NCBI GenBank assembly: GCA_019118345.1
Contig: DWZD01000015.1
Span: 1 to 48,747 of the forward strand
Reading direction: 5' to 3'
Length of the DNA stretch: 48,747 nucleotides
Source: Candidatus Desulfovibrio intestinavium
Lineage (GTDB): Bacteria > Desulfobacterota > Desulfovibrionia > Desulfovibrionales > Desulfovibrionaceae
The translations under genes and the position numbers were made by a program. Positions 1-9,253 of the stretch are shown here, piece by piece; the first letter of the stretch is position 1; each line of letters opens with the position of its first letter. Under the pieces are notes generated by a model. That model was not told where the DNA came from. It saw only the letters and a list, made by a program, of their open reading frames with translations, and made no database searches.

Positions 1-465
1 TGGCTTTTGATGCGCGCCGTCCCTTCCCTGCGCTGCCTCTGCCTCATCTCTGCCGCGTGCATGGGTGGCTCGCCAGCGTTCCCGTTTGGGCAAGCCTGCT
101 GCTGCCTTTCCCCTGACCATCCGCCTGCACAAGGGTTTTCCCCTCTATCTTGCGAAAAACATTGCCCATTCCGGGCATGCGCCGCGACAGCCCGAGCGGC
201 GTCCGACGGTCAGCCCAAATGGCACAGAGCGGAAGCCGTCGTCCTGTTTCGCCCTGCTGCCGGGGGGCGCGGAACAGGCCTGCGCAGCCCTGTCGGGCGC
301 GCCGCCGTGCCGTACCTCCGGCAAATGTTGCGGGAAGGGAGTGGGTGAGCGCGAGGGGGAGCGGGCGAACCGTCTGTTGCAAACGGATTCCCGCCTCCTG
401 CACAATATATTGTTTTCCAATGTGTTTTCAAGGAATCCCTCGCCATGCGCTACCGGGCGAAGGCT
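1..465. other. Stretch without a recognised gene
   Basis: No open frame here gives a protein I recognise, and several frames on both strands overlap with compositions typical of GC-driven chance frames. I see no tRNA or other standard RNA gene. The only distinctive element is a 12-base perfect palindrome, ACAATATATTGT, at 402-413 in a short AT-rich patch (about 400-425). It lies downstream of the minus-strand PHP gene that ends at 466, so it could be a binding site or promoter for something reading leftward out of the window. Confidence 0.4.
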
Positions 466-1326
466 TCAGCAGGGCAGGCCCTTTGCCCGGCGGCGGGCTT
501 TGAGGCCGTCAAGAACGGCAAGGGGAACGCGCAGACCGCCGTAACCGAAGCCGAGTCTGAGGCGGGGCTTGTTGGCTCCGTGGTAGTCGCTGCCGCCGCT
601 GATCCCGAGGTCGAGGCGGCGGGCGAGGTCAATGCAGGCACGGGTATCGGCGTCGCCATGTTCGCTGTGGTAGGCTTCGATGGCTGAGAGGCCGCAATCG
701 CGCAGGCGGAGGATGAAGGTTTCGAGCCAGTCCCTGGGCAGGGCCTGCAGGCAGGGATGGGCAAGGCAGACGGTGGCGCCGAGCCGGGCCATGAGGCATA
801 CGGCTTCCTCGGGGTCGAGGATTTCCCTGGGCAGGTAGGCGCGACCGCCGCTGCCGAGGTAGTCGCGGAAGGCGGCGCTCATGTCCAGGACGACGCCCTT
901 TTGGACAAGGAGGGCGGCGATATGGGGGCGGCCTACGCTTTCGCCCCGGGCTTCGTGCAGCAGTTCGTCCATGCCGATACGGATGCCGAGGTCGGCAAGT
1001 TTGTCGAGGATGCGGGCATTGCGCTGATCGCGTTTGCGGCGCACTTCGGCGAGGCGTCGTTCGAGGGGATCGGCCTCATGGGGAAGCCAGAGGCCGAGGA
1101 TATGCATTTCGCCGTGTTCGGTGCGGGTGGAAAGTTCGCAGCCGCGGATGAATTCGATGCCGCAGTCGCGGGCGGCGGCTTCGGCTTCAGCGAGGCCGGA
1201 GAGCGTATCATGATCGGTGAGGGCCACGGCGGCCAGACCGGCGGCTGCGGCGTTCCGGACGAGTTGGGCCGGGCTGTCCGTGCCGTCCGAGGCCTGGCTG
1301 TGGGTATGCAGATCGATGAAGGGCAT
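466..1326 (-). CDS. PHP-domain metal-dependent phosphoesterase
   Basis: A 286-residue PHP-domain protein, probably a cytoplasmic metal-dependent phosphoesterase of the YciV/RNase AM-like family, acting on nucleotides or short RNA. The start MPFIDLHTHSQASDG carries the first metal motif (DLHTHS). Further PHP motifs are ALTDHDTLSG, GCELST, HILGLW, a CLAHPCL segment and, near the C-terminus, GSDYHG. An upstream in-frame extension of 58 residues is possible but looks non-conserved, so I start at the ATG just before the PHP motif. The gene is transcribed away from the Trm112-like gene, from which it is separated by about 120 bases. The exact substrate cannot be told from sequence. Confidence 0.85.
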   Translation of the reverse strand: MPFIDLHTHSQASDGTDSPAQLVRNAAAAGLAAVALTDHDTLSGLAEAEAAARDCGIEFIRGCELSTRTEHGEMHILGLWLPHEADPLERRLAEVRRKRDQRNARILDKLADLGIRIGMDELLHEARGESVGRPHIAALLVQKGVVLDMSAAFRDYLGSGGRAYLPREILDPEEAVCLMARLGATVCLAHPCLQALPRDWLETFILRLRDCGLSAIEAYHSEHGDADTRACIDLARRLDLGISGGSDYHGANKPRLRLGFGYGGLRVPLAVLDGLKARRRAKGLPC

Positions 1327-1446
1327 GGCGGCATCCTTTTGGGGTATTTCATCCATTTTGCGGGGAAATGGCAAGGGGAGGATCGCTTGAAGTGCGGACG
1401 GGATGCGGCTATGGTGGCCTTTCACGTCTTGCTGAACGAGGATGAC

Positions 1447-1656
1447 ATGAACATGCGGACTGAAGAATTGTTGCGGATACTGGCGTGCCCGCGCTGTCAC
1501 GGCGAGCTGACCGCCGAGATGCGCGGCGAGGAGATGCGGGGGCTGATCTGTGCGGCCTGCGAGGTGGCGTATCCCGTGCGGGAGGGCATCCCCGTCATGC
1601 TGCTGGAAGAGGCTGTGCCGCTGGAGCGCTGGCGGGCGGAAGATGCCGGGGCCTGA
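1447..1656 (+). CDS. Trm112-like zinc-ribbon protein
   Basis: A 69-residue Trm112/UPF0434 (YcaR-type) small protein. It has two CxxC pairs, CPRCHG near the N-terminus and CAACEVAYPVREGIPVM after it, that would bind zinc. The YPVREGIPVM ending is the family signature. In other organisms Trm112-type proteins activate methyltransferases; the role of free-standing bacterial versions is unclear. The ATG at 1447 is chosen because GAGG lies five bases upstream; the next ATG, two codons later, is too far from it. It is followed after 46 bases by the phosphodiesterase gene in the same direction. Confidence 0.8.
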   Translation: MNMRTEELLRILACPRCHGELTAEMRGEEMRGLICAACEVAYPVREGIPVMLLEEAVPLERWRAEDAGA

Positions 1657-1702
1657 ACAAGGGCGGCCCGGGCATGGGGCGACATGGGATTGTGGAGTGA
1701 GT

Positions 1703-2260
1703 ATGCGTCTGCTGATTGCCTCTGATCTGCACGGATCGTTGGAGAGTCTGGAGTTTCTGCGGGAGCGGGCGGCGGCCCTGCAACCGGATTTGTTGGTGCT
1801 GCTGGGGGATCTAGTCTATCACGGGCCGCGCAATCCCCTGCCGTCGGGCTATGATACGCGCGGGGTGCTGGACAGGTTTGCCGCTCTCGATTGTCCGCTC
1901 ATATCGGTGCGCGGCAATTGCGACGGGGAGGTGGACATGAATCTGCTGCCCTTTGCCACGGCGGAAAACGCCTGGTTGTCGGTGGACAATCTGCGTGTCT
2001 TTGCCTCGCACGGCCACCTGTTGCCGGACGTGCCGCCCATGCCTGCGCGTTTTCCGCGCGGAACGGTTTTTTTGCGGGGGCACAGCCATATTCCGCGCGG
2101 CGAGACCCTGGGGGACTTTCATTTCTGGAATCCGGGATCGTTGAGCCTGCCCAAGGGCGGTTCGCCGCGCAGCTACGGCGTGTATGAGGACGGCTGCTTT
2201 CGGGTGCTGGACATGGACGGGCGGGAAGTGCTGCGGCACTGGCCGCGCCAGAATGATTGA
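1703..2260 (+). CDS. yfcE: YfcE-type metallophosphoesterase
   Basis: A 185-residue calcineurin-like phosphodiesterase, the same length as E. coli YfcE (184). Metal-site motifs appear in the usual order: SDLHGS near residue 8, LGDLVYHGP, GNCDGEVD, SHGHLL and GHSHIPR, followed by the NPGSLSLPKGG signature typical of YfcE/MJ0936 proteins. It should hydrolyse phosphodiesters in the cytoplasm; the natural substrate is not established for the family. GTGGAG upstream of the ATG serves as a ribosome site. It leads into maf with a gap of about 9 bases, so the two are probably co-transcribed. Confidence 0.88.
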   Translation: MRLLIASDLHGSLESLEFLRERAAALQPDLLVLLGDLVYHGPRNPLPSGYDTRGVLDRFAALDCPLISVRGNCDGEVDMNLLPFATAENAWLSVDNLRVFASHGHLLPDVPPMPARFPRGTVFLRGHSHIPRGETLGDFHFWNPGSLSLPKGGSPRSYGVYEDGCFRVLDMDGREVLRHWPRQND

Positions 2261-2269
2261 GGCCGCGTG

Positions 2270-2911
2270 ATGTGCGAGGGAAATGCCGGCTTGCCGCCGA
2301 TTTTTGCCTTGGCGCCGGGGCTGGAACTGGCGCTGGCTTCGCGTTCGCCGCGCCGGCGGCAGTTTCTGGAGGAGTGGGGGCTGTCCTACCGCATGGTGAG
2401 CGGCGGCAAGACGGAGCCGCGCCCGCAGGCCGGTGAGGAACCGGCGGCCTATGCCCGGCGCGCCGCCCGCAGCAAGGCGCTGGACGCAGCGGCGGCAGGC
2501 TGCGGCGGGGCCGGGCGCATTCTGCTGGCGGCGGACACCATTGTGGCGCTGGGAGCGGACATCCTCGGCAAGCCGGATCATCGCGGACAGGCCCTGGCCA
2601 TGCTGCGGCGCTTGTCCGGGCGCACGCACGAGGTGATCAGCGCGGTCTGTCTGCTGGGGCCGGACGGGGAAGAGGTCGTCTTTCACGATACGAGCCGGGT
2701 GCGTTTCGCGGCCTGGCCCGAGGAGGTGCTGCGGGCCTATGTGGCGACCGGCGAGCCGGACGACAAGGCCGGGGCCTATGCCGTGCAGGGGCAGGGGGCC
2801 TTTCTTGTGGAGGCGGTGGAAGGCTCCTGGAGCACGGTGGTGGGCCTGCCCGTGACGCAGCTGGCGCGGGAAATGCTGGCCCGGGGCTGGTTGCGTCCGC
2901 TGGCGGGCTGA
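2270..2911 (+). CDS. maf: Maf nucleotide pyrophosphatase
   Basis: A Maf-family house-cleaning nucleoside triphosphate pyrophosphatase of 213 residues, which removes non-canonical or excess nucleotides such as dTTP or UTP and was first linked to septum formation. The N-terminal LALASRSPRRRQFLEE segment is the nucleotide-binding signature. AADTIVALG contains the catalytic Asp, and KPDHRGQA, LSGRTHEVISAVCL and DDKAGAYAVQGQGA follow in family order. A GTG three bases upstream is an alternative start. The N-terminus is about 15-20 residues longer than usual. The gene ends in front of the CT-repeat region. Confidence 0.9.
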   Translation: MCEGNAGLPPIFALAPGLELALASRSPRRRQFLEEWGLSYRMVSGGKTEPRPQAGEEPAAYARRAARSKALDAAAAGCGGAGRILLAADTIVALGADILGKPDHRGQALAMLRRLSGRTHEVISAVCLLGPDGEEVVFHDTSRVRFAAWPEEVLRAYVATGEPDDKAGAYAVQGQGAFLVEAVEGSWSTVVGLPVTQLAREMLARGWLRPLAG

Positions 2912-2940
2912 AGCGCCCCCGGTGAGGGGCGGCGTTCGCG

Positions 2941-2978
<38 letters not shown>

Positions 2979-3000
2979 CATTGCCGCAGGGCATGTTGCG

Positions 3001-3029
3001 CGGCCGTTCTCCGGCGTGGGGAACGGCCG
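3001..3029 (+). terminator. Hairpin, possible maf terminator
   Basis: A perfect 9-base inverted repeat, CGGCCGTTC at 3001-3009 and GAACGGCCG at 3021-3029, with an 11-base loop and followed by only three Ts. It could end transcription from maf, but the weak T tract leaves this uncertain. Confidence 0.4.
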
Positions 3030-3049
3030 TTTGCATGGGAAGGGCGCGC

Positions 3050-3151
3050 TGCTTGTGCAAACAGTCACCCGGCGCGGCGGCGACGAGCAAGCCTGTTTGT
3101 CCAAACAGTCACCCGTGGCGCAGGGGGACGGAGCGCTTGTTTGCCCAAACA
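3050..3151 (+). promoter_or_regulatory. Three phased palindromic operators upstream of acs
   Basis: Three copies of a palindrome of the form TGTTTG-N2-CAAACA lie at 3050-3063, 3094-3107 and 3138-3151, exactly 44 bases apart. The second copy is perfect and extends to seven-base arms (CTGTTTG-TC-CAAACAG). The third is perfect over six bases. The first has one mismatch (TGCTTG). Each copy is followed by GTCA. Such spacing and symmetry suggest an operator array for a dimeric regulator acting on acs, whose start codon is about 280 bases downstream. The regulator is unknown. Confidence 0.65.
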
Positions 3152-3217
3152 GTCAGCATTTCCGGCTGGTTGCGGGCAAGTTTTCCGGGGTGGAAACAAA
3201 AATTTTTTTGCCCCGGA

Positions 3218-3235
3218 TTGTGATTTTTTGAACAG
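3218..3235 (+). promoter_or_regulatory. TTGTGA-N6-GAACAG motif
   Basis: The sequence TTGTGA, six Ts and GAACAG resembles a degenerate CRP/FNR-superfamily site, whose symmetric form is TTGTGA-N6-TCACAA. It nearly matches a second copy at 11212-11229. It lies about 200 bases upstream of acs. The second half is poor, so the call is weak. Confidence 0.3.
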
Positions 3236-3431
3236 GGTGCAGGCGCCGCGGCATGCAGGTTTTTCGGCATTTTCCCGCTCGTTTTGCCATGCTTGTGCAG
3301 AATGGAACAACCATGATTGGAAGCACAAACAATTTCGCCCTCTTGACGCTCCCGGAAAATCCTCTTAGGCCCATACCATCGGCAAGTGCCAGTGTCTTTT
3401 CACTCATAACCATGCAGGGAGTAACAAGGTC

Positions 3432-5504
<2,073 letters not shown>

Positions 5505-5605
5505 CGCCGCCTCCTGAGTGTGCCCGCGGGCACGCAGCGGTTGGGATGGGGACGTGACAACCAGCCATTTTCCCTCGGGAAAAGGTCACACCATCAGAAA
5601 CAGCA

Positions 5606-5635
5606 GGGGCTGCCCGCGGGCAGCCCCGGTTTTTT
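5606..5635 (+). terminator. Intrinsic terminator after acs
   Basis: A perfect 10-base stem, GGGGCTGCCC and GGGCAGCCCC separated by GC, occupies 5606-5627 and is followed by GG and six Ts. This is a textbook rho-independent terminator about 100 bases after acs. A separate 14-base palindrome, GTGCCCGCGGGCAC, at 5520-5533 has no T tract. Confidence 0.9.
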
Positions 5636-5655
5636 GGGGCGGCGGGCCGCGTTCG

Positions 5656-5886
5656 CTACAGGGCCTTGCGCCGCTGCCAGACGTGATCCGCCAGCAGGGC
5701 GCTGAACGCAAGGCCCGTGACCACATGGGCCTTGCTTTTGCCGGCAAGGCCCAGCAGCACCGATGCGCCCAGCACCCCCAGCATGATGCGCAGGGTCAGC
5801 TTGCGCGCTCCCGGGGTGCGGCGCACGGGACGACGGCGCGTCCCGTCTGGGCAGTCTGTCAGGGTGGAGGACGGTTTTTCGGACAT
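5656..5886 (-). CDS. Small membrane protein, divergent to feoA
   Basis: A 76-residue protein of unknown function. It has an arginine-rich, hydrophilic N-terminus of about 30 residues (TRRRPVRRTPGARK), then two short hydrophobic segments (LRIMLGVLGASVLLGLAG, and TGLAFSALLADHVW) with two histidines in KAHVVTG and ADHVW, and a basic tail. AGAGG precedes the ATG. It is transcribed away from feoA across an AT-rich region holding an inverted repeat. The arginine-rich start echoes the GRxRxR motifs of the ATPase and its partner in the same locus, so a role in the same iron system is plausible but is inference. Confidence 0.65.
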   Translation of the reverse strand: MSEKPSSTLTDCPDGTRRRPVRRTPGARKLTLRIMLGVLGASVLLGLAGKSKAHVVTGLAFSALLADHVWQRRKAL

Positions 5887-5916
5887 AACAACCTCTTTTT
5901 GCAGGCTTAAAATTAA

Positions 5917-5943
5917 AAAAAATGAATTTAACTTTCATTTTTT
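5917..5943. promoter_or_regulatory. AT-rich inverted repeat, Fur-like operator candidate
   Basis: A perfect 10-base inverted repeat, AAAAAATGAA (5917-5926) and TTCATTTTTT (5934-5943), has a 7-base spacer. It lies between the divergent small membrane gene and feoA, just before a TTGACG hexamer (5945-5950) that could be a -35 element. Its position in front of iron genes and its AT-rich palindromic shape suggest a Fur-family site, but I cannot match it to a defined consensus. Confidence 0.45.
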
Positions 5944-5984
5944 CTTGACGCACAGTCTAAAGTAGGTCACAGTTCTTTGCAAGC

Positions 5985-6075
5985 CCGCAGGGGCAGCTTC
6001 CGGCACGGTGCCAAGACCGACCCCTACGGCTGGCCTGACAGGGTCAGGCCGACGTGCCGGAAGCCGCCCCTGCGG
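5985..6075 (+). ncRNA. Highly structured leader upstream of feoA
   Basis: The arms CCGCAGGGGCAGCTTCCGGC... at 5985-6007 and 6053-6075 pair over 23 bases with one mismatch. Inside the loop lies a second perfect hairpin, GGCCTGAC-AGG-GTCAGGCC, at 6032-6050. The start of the loop can also pair locally as GGCAC-G-GTGCC, which would compete with the long stem. The element ends 17 bases before the feoA ribosome site. It has no T tract, so it is not a terminator. It may be a cis-regulatory RNA controlling the iron operon, or a mobile palindromic repeat. I do not recognise a known riboswitch consensus. Confidence 0.5.
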
Positions 6076-6103
6076 TCAAACAGGCAACTTTCAGGAGTCA
6101 GCT

Positions 6104-6343
6104 ATGAGCAACATCATCAGTTTGCGGCAAATGGCGGTGGGACAGCAGGGCAAGATTGCCGCTGTGGAAGCATTGGGCGAAATGGGCCGTCGCATCCGGG
6201 ATATGGGGCTTATCCCCGGCACGACGGTTTCCGTGGTGGGGCGCGCTCCGCTCAAGGATCCTGTGGCCCTGCGCCTTTCCGGCGTTACCGTGACCCTGCG
6301 CAACAGCGAAGCTGATCATATTTCCATTGATATTGCCGGATAG
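6104..6343 (+). CDS. feoA: FeoA-domain protein
   Basis: A 79-residue FeoA protein, an SH3-like domain that works with the ferrous iron transporter FeoB in other systems. The motifs SLRQMAVGQQGKI, LGEMGRRIRDMGLIPG and RLSGVTVTLRNSEA are typical. AGGAG precedes the ATG. No feoB lies next to it. Instead it heads a set with a small membrane protein, a P1B-type ATPase and an HMA-like protein, so here it probably serves that system, or an FeoB elsewhere in the genome. The upstream leader is strongly structured. Confidence 0.9.
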   Translation: MSNIISLRQMAVGQQGKIAAVEALGEMGRRIRDMGLIPGTTVSVVGRAPLKDPVALRLSGVTVTLRNSEADHISIDIAG

Positions 6344-6431
6344 TGCGGCGCCGGAGCCGCGCGCCGGAGAGGATAGGGCCTTCTGCCACAGGGAGAAAGC
6401 CCTTTTTTATCGCAGCAAGGAGAAAAAGATT

Positions 6432-6683
6432 ATGAATTCCTTTATCAAGTATGGGCTGGTTTTTCTGGGCGGTCTGGCGGTGGGCCTGCTGGGGGCATCC
6501 GCCGCCCGGCGCGGTTCGCTGAACCTCAAGCCCCTGGCCACGGATCTCATCAGTCGCGGGCTGGATGTGAAGGACGCGCTGCTGAGCAAGGTTGAGGCCG
6601 TCAGGGAGGATATGCAGGATCTGGCCGCCGAGGCCCGGGCCAAGGCCGAAGATCGCAAGTCCGCATCGCAGCAGGACGCCTAG
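6432..6683 (+). CDS. Small one-TM protein of the iron ATPase locus
   Basis: An 83-residue protein with an N-terminal glycine-rich transmembrane segment (YGLVFLGGLAVGLLGASAA) followed by a basic turn (RRGSLNLK) and an amphipathic, charged helix rich in Ala, Glu and Lys. The arrangement (N-terminal glycine-rich helix, then a segment like SRGLDVKDALLSKVEAVRED, then AEARAKAE) resembles the small DUF6110-type proteins that I recall accompanying P1B-6 ATPases; this family link is from memory and is moderate. AAGGAG lies upstream. The stop is 14 bases before the ATPase ATG, so the genes are surely co-transcribed. It may shape or populate the iron compartment membrane. Confidence 0.65.
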   Translation: MNSFIKYGLVFLGGLAVGLLGASAARRGSLNLKPLATDLISRGLDVKDALLSKVEAVREDMQDLAAEARAKAEDRKSASQQDA

Positions 6684-6697
6684 GGTGGGTGGCGCGC

Positions 6698-8905
6698 ATG
6701 CGATTTTACATTGTACACGAACTGGTCCTGTCCTCCGGCGGACGGATGCGCGTGCGCGCCTCCCGCGGCTTTGACGAAAATCTGGCCCGCACCCTGCACG
6801 AAGAGCTGGCGGCCCTGCCCGAGGTGACGGTGGAAAGCGTCAATCCCCGCGTGGGCAGTCTCCTTCTCTACTATGCGGACGACGCCTCCCGCACGGCCTG
6901 CCTGCGCCGGCTGCTGGAGCATTCCCGGCCTGAAGCGGACGACCGGCTGCCGGCCGGGGCGCGCCGTTCCGCTGCGCGGGCGGACGCGGGCGCGCACGGC
7001 GATTTTCCGGGGGGGCAGGACAAGGCAGGGCCGCCGCTGGGCGGTTTCGGCCCGCTGGTACGCTTTCTTTTTGTGCGGCCATTCCTGCCCATGACGGCGC
7101 GCATGGTCTCTTCCGTCATGGGCGCATTGCCCCATTTGAAGAAGGGGTTGGCCGCGCTGGCACAGGGCCGCCTCAATGTGGATGTGCTGGATGCCGCCGC
7201 CATTGCGGTCTCGCTGCTGCGGCGCGACTTCCGCACCGTCACCATGCTGACGCTGCTGCTGGGTCTGGGTGAAGCCCTGGAATACTGGACGCGGCGGCGC
7301 TCGCTGGCCAGTCTGACCGAAAGCCTTTCCCTCAACGTCGAACAGGTCTGGTTGCGGCAGGATGGCGTGGAAGTCTGCGTGCCGCTGGCGCAGGTCGTGC
7401 CCGGGGATCTCGTGGTGGTGCGCGACGGCGGCTGCATCCCGGTGGACGGGGTGGTGGAGGAGGGCGAGGCCGTGGTCAATCAGGCCTCCATGACCGGCGA
7501 GCCGCTCGGCGTGCCGCGCGGCGTGGGCGCATCGGTCTATTCGGGTACCGTGGTGGAGCAGGGGCGGCTGGTCATTCGCGCCGTGCATGTGGGCGACGGC
7601 ACCCGCCTGCAGCAGGTCGTTCATTTCATCGAGGAATCCGAGGCCCTCAAGGCGGGCATTCAGGGCAAGTACGAACGCATGGCCGACATGGCCGTACCCT
7701 TTACTTTCGGGCTGGCCGCGCTGGTCTGGCTCGTGACCCGCAATCCCCTGCGGGCGGCATCCGTCCTGCTGGTGGACTACTCCTGCGCCCTGCGTCTGGC
7801 CACGCCGCTGGCCGTGCTGGCCGCCATGCGCGAGGGCGCGCGGCACGGGGTGGTCATCAAGGGCGGGCGCTTTCTCGAGGCCCTGTCCGAAGCCGACACC
7901 GTGGTCTTCGACAAGACCGGCACCCTCACCAATGCCACCCCGCGCGTGGCCGACGTCTTTGCCGCCCCGGGACAGGAGCGGGACGAGGTGCTGCGGCTGG
8001 CCGCCTGCCTTGAGGAGCACTTTCCCCATCCCGTGGCCCGGGCCGTGGTGCGCAAGGCGCAGGAGGAAAACCTCCCGCATGAGGAGGAGCACGCGCAGGT
8101 GGAATATGTGGTTGCCCACGGTGTGGCCTCCATGCTGCACGGCATGAAGGTGCGCGTGGGCAGCCGCCACTACATCGAACATGACGAGGGGGTAAGCGTG
8201 GATGGGATGCGCGAGGTGCTGGAAGCGCAGACCCGGCTGGGGCGCTCCCTGCTCTATCTGGCCGTGAATGGCCGCCTGGCCGGCATCATTGCCATTGAGG
8301 ATCCCCTGCGGCCCGAAGCCCCCGCCGTCCTGCGCCGCCTGCGCGAGGCGGGCCTGAAACGCATCCTCATGCTGACCGGCGACGACGAACGCACGGCCCG
8401 CGCCGTGGCCGCCCGGCTCGGTATCGAGGAATTTCGCGCCCAGGTGCTGCCTGCCGACAAGGCCGAGGTGATCAGGGAACTCAATGCCCAGGGCTGCCGC
8501 GTTCTCATGGTGGGCGACGGCATCAACGACGCCCCGGCGCTCTCGGCCTCCCATGTGGGGCTGGCCATGTGCGATGGCGCTGATCTCGCCCGCGAAGTGG
8601 CCAATGTGCTGCTGACCCGGCCCAGTCTCGAAGGGCTGCTCACCGCCCGCCGCCTCGGCTGCGGCACGCTCAAGCGCATTCGCGGCAATTTCGCGGCCGC
8701 CATGAGCCTGAACAGTCTCTTTCTGCTCGGCGGTCTGTTCATGCTGCTCACGCCCGGCCTTTCCGCGCTCCTGCACAATCTCACCACCCTCGGCATCACC
8801 CTCAACGCCATGCGCGCCCACCTGCCGGCGCCCGACGCCCTCGAAGCGGCAGAGGAGGGCGAGGGCATGATGGAGGCCGCAAACGGCCAATGCCGCGCCG
8901 CCTGA
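6698..8905 (+). CDS. fezB: P1B-6-type metal ATPase, FezB-like
   Basis: A 735-residue P1B-type ATPase. The N-terminal domain of about 70 residues looks like an HMA fold without CxxC, and instead carries an arginine-rich GGRMRVRASR motif. The actuator domain has SMTGEP. The sixth-helix metal motif is SCA (residues 362-364, in YSCALRLATPL) rather than CPC, SPC or TPC. The phosphorylation site is DKTGTLT with Asp405, followed by HP in the nucleotide domain and the hinge GDGINDAP. SCA defines the P1B-6 subgroup, whose member FezB is needed to form ferrosomes, membrane-bounded iron stores, in Desulfovibrio magneticus and Clostridioides difficile. The substrate is therefore probably iron. GTG at 6689 is an alternative start. 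Confidence 0.85.
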   Translation: MRFYIVHELVLSSGGRMRVRASRGFDENLARTLHEELAALPEVTVESVNPRVGSLLLYYADDASRTACLRRLLEHSRPEADDRLPAGARRSAARADAGAHGDFPGGQDKAGPPLGGFGPLVRFLFVRPFLPMTARMVSSVMGALPHLKKGLAALAQGRLNVDVLDAAAIAVSLLRRDFRTVTMLTLLLGLGEALEYWTRRRSLASLTESLSLNVEQVWLRQDGVEVCVPLAQVVPGDLVVVRDGGCIPVDGVVEEGEAVVNQASMTGEPLGVPRGVGASVYSGTVVEQGRLVIRAVHVGDGTRLQQVVHFIEESEALKAGIQGKYERMADMAVPFTFGLAALVWLVTRNPLRAASVLLVDYSCALRLATPLAVLAAMREGARHGVVIKGGRFLEALSEADTVVFDKTGTLTNATPRVADVFAAPGQERDEVLRLAACLEEHFPHPVARAVVRKAQEENLPHEEEHAQVEYVVAHGVASMLHGMKVRVGSRHYIEHDEGVSVDGMREVLEAQTRLGRSLLYLAVNGRLAGIIAIEDPLRPEAPAVLRRLREAGLKRILMLTGDDERTARAVAARLGIEEFRAQVLPADKAEVIRELNAQGCRVLMVGDGINDAPALSASHVGLAMCDGADLAREVANVLLTRPSLEGLLTARRLGCGTLKRIRGNFAAAMSLNSLFLLGGLFMLLTPGLSALLHNLTTLGITLNAMRAHLPAPDALEAAEEGEGMMEAANGQCRAA

Positions 8906-8938
8906 CGTATCCGTCAGCAGCGGGCCTTCGGAGTCTTT

Positions 8939-9253
8939 ATGCTGGATAATCTGCGTTTCATCAAATATGTCCGAAGTTTCATGGATGGACGCGTGCGCCT
9001 GCGCCACCCGGCGCTGCAGGATGGGCGTGTGGCCCGGCTCGCCCGGGACGGCATTGCCGCCATTCCCGGCGTGATCAGCGTTGAAGTCAATTCCCGCAGC
9101 GGTTCCGCGCTCCTGCTGTACGACAACCGCCGCTTGAGCAGGGAACACCTCATGCAAGCCGGTGTGGCCTGGGCCGTCTGGCTGGATGACGCCAGCAACG
9201 GCCATATCGGCCCGCTGCCCGCCGCGCAGGGGGAGACCCTTCTCGCAAACTGA
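8939..9253 (+). CDS. HMA-like partner of the P1B-6 ATPase
   Basis: A 104-residue protein with an HMA-type pattern but no CxxC. It contains GRVRLRHPALQDGRVARLA and then GVISVEVNSRSGSALLLYD, which parallels the ATPase N-terminus (GRMRVR ... VESVNPRVGSLLLYY). It therefore looks like a stand-alone copy of that domain. No clear transmembrane segment is visible. GGAG precedes the ATG, 34 bases after the ATPase stop. By position and shared motif it may correspond to FezC or a similar accessory protein, either modulating the ATPase or organising the iron compartment. The exact correspondence is inference. Confidence 0.7.
   Translation: MLDNLRFIKYVRSFMDGRVRLRHPALQDGRVARLARDGIAAIPGVISVEVNSRSGSALLLYDNRRLSREHLMQAGVAWAVWLDDASNGHIGPLPAAQGETLLAN

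Noticed and set aside
3050..3155. A minimal CRISPR array in front of acs
   Set aside because: Only three copies of about 19 bases with 25-base gaps, each internally palindromic, and no cas gene. The intervals are related to promoter architecture rather than spacers.
6432..6683. Reading the small protein before the ATPase as a phage holin or TatA
   Set aside because: It has one N-terminal glycine-rich helix and a charged helix but lacks the TatA hinge pattern, and no phage gene is nearby. Its link with the P1B-6 ATPase is a better fit.
6680..9205. An 841-codon open frame antisense to the P1B ATPase
   Set aside because: Same type of shadow: the ATPase on the plus strand is complete with ribosome site and motifs.
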